A DNA stretch of 64,000 nucleotides from KBS50 sp042434095 (GTDB taxonomy: Bacteria; Actinomycetota; Actinomycetes; Mycobacteriales; Micromonosporaceae). The notes under the pieces are model-generated. The model ran no database searches. It was not told where the DNA came from and saw nothing but the letters and a program-made list of their open reading frames with translations. The stretch spans positions 62,001 through 126,000 of the forward strand of contig NZ_JBHLUE010000012.1 of assembly GCF_042434095.1 (NCBI RefSeq), in the 5' to 3' direction. Shown here one piece after another: positions 25,711 through 33,282 of the stretch (the first letter of the stretch is position 1; every line of letters starts with the position of its first letter). The position numbers were made by a program, and so were the translations under genes.

Positions 25711-26529
25711 TCAGGCCGTCGCCTTCCGGAGTTCGCTCAGCCACTCGTTGCCGAACCGGCGGCCGTCGGGGAACTGGTCGTCGCGATCCCAGCGCCACGC
25801 GGTGATCATCGCCCGCATGAGGATCCGGCAATTCCGCAGCAGCCGGTGATCTACGCCGGGATAGTGGTCTCCGACCTCGTCGGGTGCGTGGGCCAGGTCG
25901 AACTCGATCGGCCCCCGGCAACACGTCTCGAAGTCGATGAAGAGCGGACCGGTCCGGGTCGAGAGCAGGTTGCCCGGATGGGGTTCGCCGTGCAGAAGTT
26001 GTTCGGGCCGGTCGCTCCGGCTGACCGCTTGGCGCAGCCGGGCCAACGTGCCGGCGAGGAAGACCCGATCCGCGGCAGCCAGCGCCGGCGTACGGACCTG
26101 GTCGGCCACGAGCCTCTGGGCCTCGGAAACTCGGTCAGTGAAGTGGGGGACCGGCAGGTCGACCTTGCGCATGCCGGCGTGCAGGCGTTCGAGTGCCCCG
26201 ACGTATTCCGCTGTCGGAATCGGTCCGGTGGTCACCGGTTCGTAGTAGGCCCAGAGGGTGACCACGTGGTCGCCCCGGACGAAGACCTCGGGCGACTCCA
26301 GGGCGGCCACCGGACTTCCGACCGCAGCCAGCCGTCGAGCCACCTCCACCTCAAGCTGGGCGCACTGGTGCGCCGCCGCCGCGACCCGGGCCAGCACGTC
26401 GCAGGGGAGCAGGCGCAGGGTCAACGCGTTCGAGTTGTGCAGGACGGTGGCGGCGTCGGCGGCGAGGCCGAGCCGTGCGGCGCTCGACATGGCTGCCTGC
26501 GTCGCTCGCCGAACCTCCTCTGCCCGCAT
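25711..26529 (-). CDS. Aminoglycoside phosphotransferase-family kinase
   Basis: A 272-residue APH-fold kinase. The catalytic loop reads LLHGEPHPGNLL, with Glu in place of the usual Asp of HGD, then a magnesium site LFIDFETCCRGPIEFDLAH. The canonical loop Asp replaced by Glu is seen in some APH-family subgroups of unknown substrate. ATG 26529 is the ORF start. It lies 128 bases upstream of the rox leader on the same strand and could be cotranscribed. No resistance role can be claimed. Confidence 0.8.
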   Translation of the reverse strand: MRAEEVRRATQAAMSSAARLGLAADAATVLHNSNALTLRLLPCDVLARVAAAAHQCAQLEVEVARRLAAVGSPVAALESPEVFVRGDHVVTLWAYYEPVTTGPIPTAEYVGALERLHAGMRKVDLPVPHFTDRVSEAQRLVADQVRTPALAAADRVFLAGTLARLRQAVSRSDRPEQLLHGEPHPGNLLSTRTGPLFIDFETCCRGPIEFDLAHAPDEVGDHYPGVDHRLLRNCRILMRAMITAWRWDRDDQFPDGRRFGNEWLSELRKATA

Positions 26530-26630
26530 CGGAGCACCGTAGTTCAGCGCTCGTGCCGCAGCAGCCGGGTTTGTGCGGACGATGCCTCGGTGGTGGCGTC
26601 GAGCCGGTCGCGGATGCCAGGCTGCGCGGC

Positions 26631-27287
26631 ATGGACGTTCGTCTCGAGCCTTGGTCGGATGCCGCGCTCGAACTCCTGCGCCGGATCAACACTCCGCAGA
26701 TGCGTCGACACGTCGGCGGTCCCGAACCGGAGGAAGGGCTGCTTGCCCGGCACCGCCGGTACCTTGCGATGCCGGCCACCGGCCGCGGCTGCATGTTCGC
26801 CATCCTGCTCGGCGAGGACATGGTCGGCAGCATTTCCTATCACCAGCGCGACTGGCGGGGTGAGCAGATCTACGAGACCGGCTGGAACGTCCTGCCGCCG
26901 TACCAGGGTCGAGGCGTCGCCTCCGCCGCCGGCACCGCCCTGATCGCCATCGTCCGCGAGCTTGCCCGCCAGTCTGGTGCGCCGCGCAGCCTGCACGCGT
27001 TCCCCTCGGTGGACAACGGTCCCTCCAACGCGCTCTGCCACCGCCTTGGCTTCACACACCGCGGCCCCTGCGATTTCGAATACCCACCGGGCAGCGGCTC
27101 GCTGATGCGCAGCAACGACTGGTGCCTCGGCCTCGCCAACTCCGCCCAGCCAGCCGTGGCGCCGCCGAGTGACACCACCCGGTTGCTCACAGCGGGCCCA
27201 GGACCTCGCCTGGTGGCGCATCCAGCGAGAGCGTCTCGAGGACGCCGAGCAGCTGACGTTCCTCGTACCGGAAATGGCTCTCCATAA
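26631..27287 (+). CDS. GNAT acetyltransferase
   Basis: A 218-residue N-acetyltransferase. The acetyl-CoA site is YETGWNVLPPYQGRGVASA near residue 90, with the preceding strand MFAILLGEDMVGSISYH. The C-terminal 40 residues beyond NDWCLGL are low-complexity and overlap the convergent hemerythrin gene by about 100 bases. ATG 26631 is a weak start without clear Shine-Dalgarno. The substrate is unknown. Confidence 0.75.
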   Translation: MDVRLEPWSDAALELLRRINTPQMRRHVGGPEPEEGLLARHRRYLAMPATGRGCMFAILLGEDMVGSISYHQRDWRGEQIYETGWNVLPPYQGRGVASAAGTALIAIVRELARQSGAPRSLHAFPSVDNGPSNALCHRLGFTHRGPCDFEYPPGSGSLMRSNDWCLGLANSAQPAVAPPSDTTRLLTAGPGPRLVAHPARASRGRRAADVPRTGNGSP

Positions 27288-27657
27288 TGGCCGCGATGCC
27301 CTCGATGTGACGATCCAGCTCGGCGATCGGTGCGGCCCGATCGGCTGCGGCCTGCAGGCCGGCGAGCAGGTTCGCGATCATCGAGTGGTCCTGAGCGAGG
27401 CGGCGGAGCACGGGCTCCAGTTCCGGGTGGGCCGCCTGGATCGCCGGGAACAGGGTGTGGTCCTCGCCCCGATGGTGACCGTCAAGGGCAGCGCAGAACC
27501 CGTGGCAGTACAGCAGCAGGTCACGGGTGGCCGTCCCGCCGGGCCGGCCTCCGGCAGCCGCGCTGCGGGTGAGGTCGAGCGCCTCCCGCAGGCGCGCGTG
27601 CACCTGGCGAAGCTCACGGCTCCAGGCGATGAGCCTGGTCCTCTCGCGCTCAGTCAC
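27187..27657 (-). CDS. Hemerythrin-like HHE domain protein
   Basis: A 156-residue hemerythrin-fold protein, predicted to hold a non-haem di-iron site for oxygen, NO or redox sensing. Likely iron ligands are His in YCHGFCAALDGHHRGEDHTLFP, QDHSMIANLL and ESHFRYEERQLL. GTG 27657 overlaps the stop of an upstream short ORF by eight bases, a coupling-like arrangement. Confidence 0.85.
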   Translation of the reverse strand: MTERERTRLIAWSRELRQVHARLREALDLTRSAAAGGRPGGTATRDLLLYCHGFCAALDGHHRGEDHTLFPAIQAAHPELEPVLRRLAQDHSMIANLLAGLQAAADRAAPIAELDRHIEGIAAIMESHFRYEERQLLGVLETLSLDAPPGEVLGPL

Positions 27658-27955
27658 GCGACGGCAGGTGCGGGCGGGTGATCAGTTCGATCGCGTGGCC
27701 TGCGGGGGAGAACGCGGCCGACGCGTCCTTGTCCCCGTTGAACGTGACTGTCATGCGTACCGTCTTTCGGTCGATCCGAAGACCCGACCGGAAGCCCACG
27801 GCGCCGGTCAGCCGCACCGATGACAACCCCAAGGGCGCCGACGCCCCGGATCCCGCACGAGAAACGCGGACTTCGCGGCGATCTCGACGTGGCGGCTGAA
27901 GTAGCCAGAACCTCCGGGGGATAGGCCCATCTGGGGCGCACGCGAAGGCTAACAC
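27650..27955 (-). pseudogene. Broken or hypothetical ORF upstream of the hemerythrin gene
   Basis: A 101-codon frame ends in MTVTFNGDKDASAAFSPAG and overlaps the hemerythrin start. A different minus frame just upstream reads YFSRHVEIAAKSAFLV before a stop. Joined by one frameshift the two make a more protein-like sequence than either alone, suggesting a decayed gene. I do not recognise it. Confidence 0.3.
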
Positions 27956-28099
27956 AGCACGAGAGCAAGATCACTGCACTCCGTCCGCCATCAAGACCGG
28001 AACTGTTTACTGTATTTCTATTATTGATAATCCGGTAATCAACGCCTGAGCCCCGTGACAGTAGGACGCATCATAATGACAGTTAATATGCGTAAGCAT
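27956..28099. other. AT-rich patch
   Basis: About 100 bases from 27995 to 28095 are distinctly AT-rich in an otherwise 75% GC chromosome, with TTGAT and ATCAA flanking nine bases near 28025. No gene is seen. With the neighbouring HNH gene it looks like a remnant of a mobile element. Confidence 0.5.
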
Positions 28100-28576
28100 T
28101 CACGGTGTTGTCGTTGTGCCCGTACCGGCGTTCGCTCTTGCCTGAGCCACCAGGGCCGCCTCGCGTTCACGCCAACGGCGTTGGTTGTCTCGGTTGCACG
28201 CTCGGCAGACGCTGCGGAACCGCCCGGTCGCCTCGTCCAGCTCCCGGGCATGACCGTTGCGGCACTGAGCGGCCTGCCGCCGGCTCCGACAGTTCTCAGC
28301 GTGGCTGAGCTGCCGTAGGTGGCGGGGCTCGATGCAGTCCTTGACCCCGCATGTGTGGTCGACCTCGAGGGTGGGGTCGTAGTCGCCGACAAAGGCGGCG
28401 TACGCGGCGATGTGTGCCCAGGCGCGTCCGGCGACCTTCTGGTAGACGCCGCGACGCGAGCCGTAACCCCGGACGATGAGGCAGCCATCGTCTCGACGAT
28501 CCGACCGATCGAGCAGATATTGCCGAAGGGTGCTCACGGTGAAATGGCGGGACAGGCCTCTGACATCGCTGAGCAT
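28100..28576 (-). CDS. HNH endonuclease (phage-type)
   Basis: A 158-residue HNH nuclease. The HNH core reads LEVDHTCGVKDCIEPRHLRQL with the catalytic His in VDH. A C-terminal zinc ribbon follows (QCRNGH, then SVCRACNRDNQRRW). The N-terminal YGSRRGVYQKVAGRAWAHI region resembles HNH proteins of phages and prophages. Base composition is lower in GC than its neighbours, and an AT-rich patch lies at its 3' end, so transfer is likely. The ORF track start at 28576 is used. Confidence 0.85.
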   Translation of the reverse strand: MLSDVRGLSRHFTVSTLRQYLLDRSDRRDDGCLIVRGYGSRRGVYQKVAGRAWAHIAAYAAFVGDYDPTLEVDHTCGVKDCIEPRHLRQLSHAENCRSRRQAAQCRNGHARELDEATGRFRSVCRACNRDNQRRWREREAALVAQARANAGTGTTTTP

Positions 28577-28673
28577 GTCCCGACCCTAGGGCCCCGAGCG
28601 AACAGTGGGAGGGGCCAGCGGCAGCACAGCTTCTCGACGGTGGATGCGGACCGAAGCGAGCCGCACCGACCAG

Positions 28674-29312
28674 TCAGGTGCGGACCCGGACCGAGCGGTC
28701 GCGCAGCAGCTCGGCGCCCTCGCCGGTCAGCTCGGGAAGCGCGACCCGCCGGCCGGTGAGGGCCATCAGCAGCGCCTCGGCGCTGCCGCGTACCTCCGGG
28801 CCGTCGCCGGCGGCCCAGTCCAGGTCGGTGGCCACGAACCGCAACCCGGCGCGGAGCCGGCGCGAGCCGAAGCCCAGCGACCGGCGGCCCACCACGAAGT
28901 CGAGGGCGGTCCGGACACGCTCCGGATCGAGGTCGGGCGGCAGGCCGAGCGGCCGGCGGATGTCCTGGCGGTGCACCTGCAGGTCGGTGAGCTGGCCGAA
29001 CAGCCCGACCACGGGCGGCGAGAACGGGTTCCGCTCGTTGCGCCGCAGCTCGGCGGCGAGGTCCGCGGCCGGGCGTTGGGCGATCCGCCGGGCCAGCTCG
29101 GCATTGGCCCGGTGCAGGCTGAGCCGGCTGCGCAGGATCAGCGGCAGGAACCAGCTGGGTCGCCCGGCGAACGGCGCGACCACGTGGGCGGACACCTCGT
29201 GGACCGTCCACGCGCCGCACAGGCTCGGGCTGGCCAACTGTTCCGGCGTGAGGGATTCGATCAGGTCGGCGAACCGCCGGCGTTCGGCCGCCACCATGTC
29301 CAGGAGAGCCAC
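28674..29312 (-). CDS. Mycothiol-dependent maleylpyruvate isomerase-like (DinB fold)
   Basis: A 212-residue DinB/MDMPI-fold protein. The N-terminal helix carries the family stretch LASPSLCGAWTVHEVSAHV, with the metal-ligand His, and QVHRQDIRRPLGLPP near residue 105, with another His. Such proteins use mycothiol or act as thiol-dependent enzymes in actinobacteria; substrate unknown. GTG 29312 fits the family start; ATG 29297 is an alternative five codons in. Confidence 0.82.
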   Translation of the reverse strand: MALLDMVAAERRRFADLIESLTPEQLASPSLCGAWTVHEVSAHVVAPFAGRPSWFLPLILRSRLSLHRANAELARRIAQRPAADLAAELRRNERNPFSPPVVGLFGQLTDLQVHRQDIRRPLGLPPDLDPERVRTALDFVVGRRSLGFGSRRLRAGLRFVATDLDWAAGDGPEVRGSAEALLMALTGRRVALPELTGEGAELLRDRSVRVRT

Positions 29313-29390
29313 CCCGCCGACGCTACCGGCCGCCGTCCACCCGTCGCGCGCCGCAGCCGCCCCGGACGCCGCGCGGTATATCCTCGACGG

Positions 29391-29747
29391 GTGGACGAGG
29401 CTGCGGCCCAGCTCATGCGCCGATGGCAGAGCCGGCCGGGACGGGTGGCTCTGGTCGCCCGCACCCTTGCCGAGTTGCGCGGGCCGGTCAGCGGGTCGAT
29501 CGAGCTTCCGCACCGGATGGTGTGGCAGTCGGCGGAGCTTCGCCGTTTCGACCTTGACGACCCCTACCAGCGGTGTCGCGTCTACGAGATCGTCCTCCGC
29601 GAGGCCGTCCGGTCGACCGAGCTGCGGTCTCTGCTCAACGGCGATCTTCTGCGCCGGGTGTGGCCCGAGCTCTATCTGCCTCGCGGGGTGCGCACCGCCT
29701 GGGAAGACCACCATGGGGAGCTGGCCGGGCTGCGTTCGGCCGCCTGA
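29391..29747 (+). CDS. Small partner of an AbiEii-type nucleotidyltransferase
   Basis: A 118-residue protein from GTG 29391. It contains LVARTLAELRGPVSG, a middle helix set (YEIVLREAV) and VWPELYLPRGVRTAWEDHH. I have seen this gene adjacent to AbiEii nucleotidyltransferases in other actinomycetes, but it has no assigned function. Its stop overlaps the next ATG by one base, indicating coupled translation. An antitoxin or regulator role is inference from the pairing only. No signal peptide or membrane segment is seen. Confidence 0.7.
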   Translation: MDEAAAQLMRRWQSRPGRVALVARTLAELRGPVSGSIELPHRMVWQSAELRRFDLDDPYQRCRVYEIVLREAVRSTELRSLLNGDLLRRVWPELYLPRGVRTAWEDHHGELAGLRSAA

Positions 29748-30436
29748 TGCCGCACGAGATCGACCCGTTCCAGGCGCACGTTGCCCGGATCGCCCTCGCC
29801 GCTGCCCAGGAGTACGGTTTCGTGCTGGGTGGCGGCCTCGCGCTGCTGGCGCACGGTGTGGTCAGCAGGCCGACCGAGGATATCGATCTGTTCAGCGACC
29901 GGCCGGAGGGCGCTGGCGTGCCCGCGGCCGCCGCCCGGGTCCGGACGGCACTGGAGTCGGCGGGGATCCGGGTACGGACCCAGGAGGCCGAGAGCTCGGT
30001 CGGCGAGCTGATCGCCGGCCTGGACGAACAGATCATCGAGCTGGTGGCCGCCCGCGGCGACGCGGACCCGGACGGCGTGCGATTGAGCCTCGGATATCTG
30101 CACCGGCGCAGGGGTCCCGTCATGCTTGACGTCGGTCCCGTGATGCACCTGGACGATCTCCGGGCCTGGAAGGTGGCGGCGCTGGTGGCGCGCGCCGAGC
30201 CGAGGGACTTCATCGATGTGGCGGCCTTCCTGGAGTCTGCGGACGCCCGCCAACTGCTCAAGCTGGCCAGAACGATGGACCCGGACATCGAAGACGAGGA
30301 CGTCGTTCGAATCCCCGCCCGTCTCGACCGGATTCCCGACCGGGAGCTTGCCGGCTACGGACTCGACGCCGCCGCGGTGGCACGCCTGCGGCGACAGTTC
30401 TCCGGTTGGCCCGGAATGCCGCCGCCGGGACGGTGA
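29747..30436 (+). CDS. AbiEii/AbiGii-type nucleotidyltransferase
   Basis: A 229-residue protein of the AbiEii/MenT-like nucleotidyltransferase fold. The active site is visible: VLGGGLALLAHGVVSRPTED followed by DIDLF, giving the G-S/G and D-x-D elements, and a further Asp-containing strand. Relatives include toxins that modify tRNA (MenT) or cause phage abortive infection. Here it forms a two-gene cassette with the small upstream protein. Whether it is toxic is untested. Confidence 0.85.
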   Translation: MPHEIDPFQAHVARIALAAAQEYGFVLGGGLALLAHGVVSRPTEDIDLFSDRPEGAGVPAAAARVRTALESAGIRVRTQEAESSVGELIAGLDEQIIELVAARGDADPDGVRLSLGYLHRRRGPVMLDVGPVMHLDDLRAWKVAALVARAEPRDFIDVAAFLESADARQLLKLARTMDPDIEDEDVVRIPARLDRIPDRELAGYGLDAAAVARLRRQFSGWPGMPPPGR

Positions 30437-30558
30437 TCCGATCGGCGGCGCCGCGGGCCCGCCGGGGCGCGCCGCGGGCCCGCCGGGGCGGGCCGCGCCC
30501 TCGCTGACGTCCCGGACGCCGACGGCGCCCCGACGCCAGCGCCGGCGGGGCCCGGCAT

Positions 30559-31398
30559 TCAGAACGTGCGGCGCAGTGCGGTCTCCACGGCGTCGACCAA
30601 GGGCTCGCCGTCGGTCCCCGGGTGGCGGGCGAGGCCGAGTTCGACGTCCGGCAGCGTCGGCAGGGCGGTGGGATTTTGGCAGACCATGTCGGGTTCGAGG
30701 TTGGCCGGCAGCAACGCCGCCACGCCGAGCCCGGCGCGTACCGCCGCGAGCACGCCGACCAGGCTGTTGCTCTCGAATGCCACCCGCCAGCGCCGACCGG
30801 CGCGTTCGAGCGTCTCCAGCACCGAGGTACGCCAGAAGCACGGGTTCGAGAACAGCACCACGGGCAGCGGATCGGCGACCGGGTCCACCCCGGGGCCGAC
30901 CGCCCAGACCAGCGGGCGTCGTACGGTCCAGCGCGGTGGCCCGGGAACGCGTGCCGCCTCGTCGAGCACGAGTTGGACCCGGCCCGCGTCGTACGCCTCC
31001 CGCATCGCGGCCGTGGCGAAGGTGAGCACCTCCAGCGTGGCGCCGGGGTGCAGCCTGGCGAGGTCGGCGAGGGCCTGCGGCAACTGGTCGGCGAGGTCTT
31101 CGAGCAGCCCGACCCCGCAGCGGCCGCTGAGCGTGCGACCCGTCCCCGCGAGTGCCTGCGCGGACAGCGACAGGATGCGTTCGGCGTACGGCAGGAGTTC
31201 CTCACCGGCGCGGGTCGGGGACACCCCGGCCGGGGATCGGTGCAGCAGCGGATGGCCGACGGTGCGTTCGAGCTTGCGCAACTGCTGGCTGATGGCCGGC
31301 TGGGTCAGCCCGAGCGCGGTCGCCGCGCGGGTGATGCTGCCGGAGCGCACCGCGGCCACGAACGCCCGAAGCAGCCCCGTCTCGAGATCCGTAGCCAT
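30559..31398 (-). CDS. LysR-family transcriptional regulator
   Basis: A 279-residue LysR regulator. The N-terminal winged HTH is complete (SGSITRAATALGLTQPAISQ, then LRKLERTVGHPLLHR), followed by an effector-binding domain of the usual size. ATG 31398 lies within a LysR-type dyad shared with the divergent MFS gene, so it most likely controls that transporter and itself. Confidence 0.92.
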   Translation of the reverse strand: MATDLETGLLRAFVAAVRSGSITRAATALGLTQPAISQQLRKLERTVGHPLLHRSPAGVSPTRAGEELLPYAERILSLSAQALAGTGRTLSGRCGVGLLEDLADQLPQALADLARLHPGATLEVLTFATAAMREAYDAGRVQLVLDEAARVPGPPRWTVRRPLVWAVGPGVDPVADPLPVVLFSNPCFWRTSVLETLERAGRRWRVAFESNSLVGVLAAVRAGLGVAALLPANLEPDMVCQNPTALPTLPDVELGLARHPGTDGEPLVDAVETALRRTF

Positions 31399-31412
31399 AA
31401 CGATTCATTATG
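31396..31412. promoter_or_regulatory. LysR-type operator
   Basis: CATAA and TTATG flank seven bases, giving the T-N11-A class of LysR box. It overlaps the lysR start codon and lies 59 bases before the divergent MFS gene. Confidence 0.55.
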
Positions 31413-31470
31413 CCCGGGCCGACTGTTGAGCCTCTTCCTTTGACCTCCGGGGCCGCCTAGCGTTCCCCGG

Positions 31471-32656
31471 GTGACCGGATACCGGCAGGTCCTTGCCGTG
31501 CCAGGGATGGCGCCGCTGTTGTGGATCTCGCTGCTGACCCGCATCGCGATCACGGCGGACGTGACCGCGCTGACCATGTACGTCGTACTCGGCCTGCATT
31601 TGAGCTACGCCGCGGCGGGCGGGGTCGCGGCGGCGCTGACCGTCGGCTTGGGCGCTGGGCGGCCCGCTGCTCGGCGCCGTCACGGACCGGCGCGGCCCGC
31701 GCGGCGTGCTGGTGGCGACGGTCGCGGTCCAGGCTCTGTTCTGGTTCGGCGTGCCGGGCATGCCCTACGGCGTCCTGCTGTGCGCCGCCTTCCTGGGCGG
31801 CCTGTCGATGGTGCCGGTCCAGCTGGTGACCCGGCAGGCGATCGCCGCCGTGACGACTCCGGGACAGCGGCAGGCCGCGTTCGCGCTGGAGTCGGTGCAG
31901 GGCGAGGTGGCATACCTGATCGGCCCCTCGGTGGTGATCCTGGGCGCGGCGACGGTTGCCCCCGGCGTGGTGGCGTGGGGGGTGGGGGCCCTGATCGCGG
32001 CCGGCGGCCTGGCGCTGGCCGCGCTCAACCCGCCGCTGCGGGCCGCGGCCGAGGAGGGCGCCGGCGCCGCCGGACGACCGCCGCGCCGCGAGTGGCTGGG
32101 CGCCCCCATGGTCGCCGTCCTGACGATGATCTTCGGTACCACGACGCTGCTCGGGGGCGTCGACCTCGCCATCATCGCCTCCCTGCGGGAGGCGCATCAG
32201 CTGTCCTGGGCCGCCGTGGTGGTGGCCGTGTTCGGCCTGGCGTCGGTCGCTGGCGGGCTGAGCTACGGCGCGCAGTCCCGGCCGCTGCCGGGCTGGCTGC
32301 TCCTCGGCCTGCTCGGGCTCGCCACCGTTCCCGTCGGGCTCGCCCACGACTGGCCCTGGTTGGGGGTGGCCGTCGTGGGCGCCGGGCTGCTCACTGGTCC
32401 AACCCTTGCCGCCATGGCCCATACGGTGAGTTGGCTCGCGCCGGCGGGGGCCCGGGGTGCGGCCACCGGGCTGCAGTCCGCCGCGCACAGCGCCGGCTTC
32501 GCCCTCGGCGCCCCGATCGTCGGGGTGGTGATCGACGCCGCCGCGCCGGCGGGTGGCTTCGCGGCCGCCGGGCTGGCCGGCCTTGCCGCCGCGCTGATCG
32601 GCTGGCTGTTGTCCCGCCGCGTGCCCGCGGCCGACAGCGCCTCCTTTGTCCGCTAG
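31471..32656 (+). pseudogene. MFS transporter with a one-base frameshift
   Basis: An MFS efflux-type transporter split by a single-base insertion near 31654. The first frame gives the start (VTGYRQVLAVPGMAPLLW) through TVGLG; the plus-one frame then gives LGGPLLGAVTDRRGPRG, the classic MFS loop motif, and continues with about 11 helices to TAG 32656. Joined, it is a normal-length protein of about 395 residues. It is either a true pseudogene or a sequencing error; the rest shows no further damage. It diverges from a LysR gene. Confidence 0.82.
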
Positions 32657-32662
32657 GAGATA

Positions 32663-32675
32663 ATCCGGTACGGAT
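32663..32675. promoter_or_regulatory. Palindrome before marR
   Basis: ATCCG and CGGAT flank GTA, 20 bases upstream of the marR ATG at 32696. This is a likely autoregulatory site. Confidence 0.45.
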
Positions 32676-32695
32676 CGGGTTGCTAGGCTGGTGGC

Positions 32696-33184
32696 ATGAC
32701 CGCCATGGCTCCCGAGCGCTCGCAACCGGACCTGTCGTTCCTGCTGGACCGCTCCGGTCACCTGTTGCGGACCCGGATGGCGACCGCGCTCGCCGAGATC
32801 GGGCTCACCGCCCGGATGCACTGCGTGCTGGCACACGCCCTGGGGCAGGAGCGGACCCAGATCCAGCTGGCCGAGCTCGGGGACATGGACAAGACCACCA
32901 TGGTGGTCACCATGGACGCCCTGGAAAAGGCCGGCCTTGCCGAGCGCCGACCGTCGAGCCGGGACCGGCGGGCCCGCATCGTGGCGGTCACCGAGGAGGG
33001 CGCGCGGGTCGCCGCGCGCAGCCGGGAGATCGTGGACCGGGTGCACCGGGAGGCCCTGGACGCGCTGGCGCCGGACGAGCGGGAGGTCTTTTTGCGGGCG
33101 ATGGACCGGCTGATCGGCGGGTTGCTGGCCGAGAGCCCGCCCGCGCCGGGCGCGGCCCGGCGGGCACGGCAGCGGCAGGGGTGA
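32696..33184 (+). CDS. MarR-family regulator
   Basis: A 162-residue MarR protein. The winged helix is at residues about 55-100 (QIQLAELGDMDKTTMVVTM, LEKAGLAERRPSSRDRRARIV), with dimerisation helices on each side. ATG 32696 was taken; ATG 32705 is possible. It precedes a DHA2-type efflux gene on the same strand and a 30-base inverted repeat lies between, so it is a likely drug-responsive repressor of that pump. Confidence 0.92.
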   Translation: MTAMAPERSQPDLSFLLDRSGHLLRTRMATALAEIGLTARMHCVLAHALGQERTQIQLAELGDMDKTTMVVTMDALEKAGLAERRPSSRDRRARIVAVTEEGARVAARSREIVDRVHREALDALAPDEREVFLRAMDRLIGGLLAESPPAPGAARRARQRQG

Positions 33185-33210
33185 GCACCGCGCCACATCA
33201 GAAATCCCGA

Positions 33211-33240
33211 AGCAGATAGTCCGCAACGGGACCATCTGCT
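33211..33240. promoter_or_regulatory. 30-base inverted repeat before the DHA2 pump
   Basis: AGCAGAT-a-GTCC pairs with GGAC-c-ATCTGCT around a 6-base centre, 43 bases upstream of ATG 33283. The symmetry is strong for an operator, most likely of the adjacent MarR protein. Confidence 0.6.
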
Positions 33241-33282
33241 AGCGTCCTAACCGTCGGAACAATGATCGACGGAAGGACGCCC

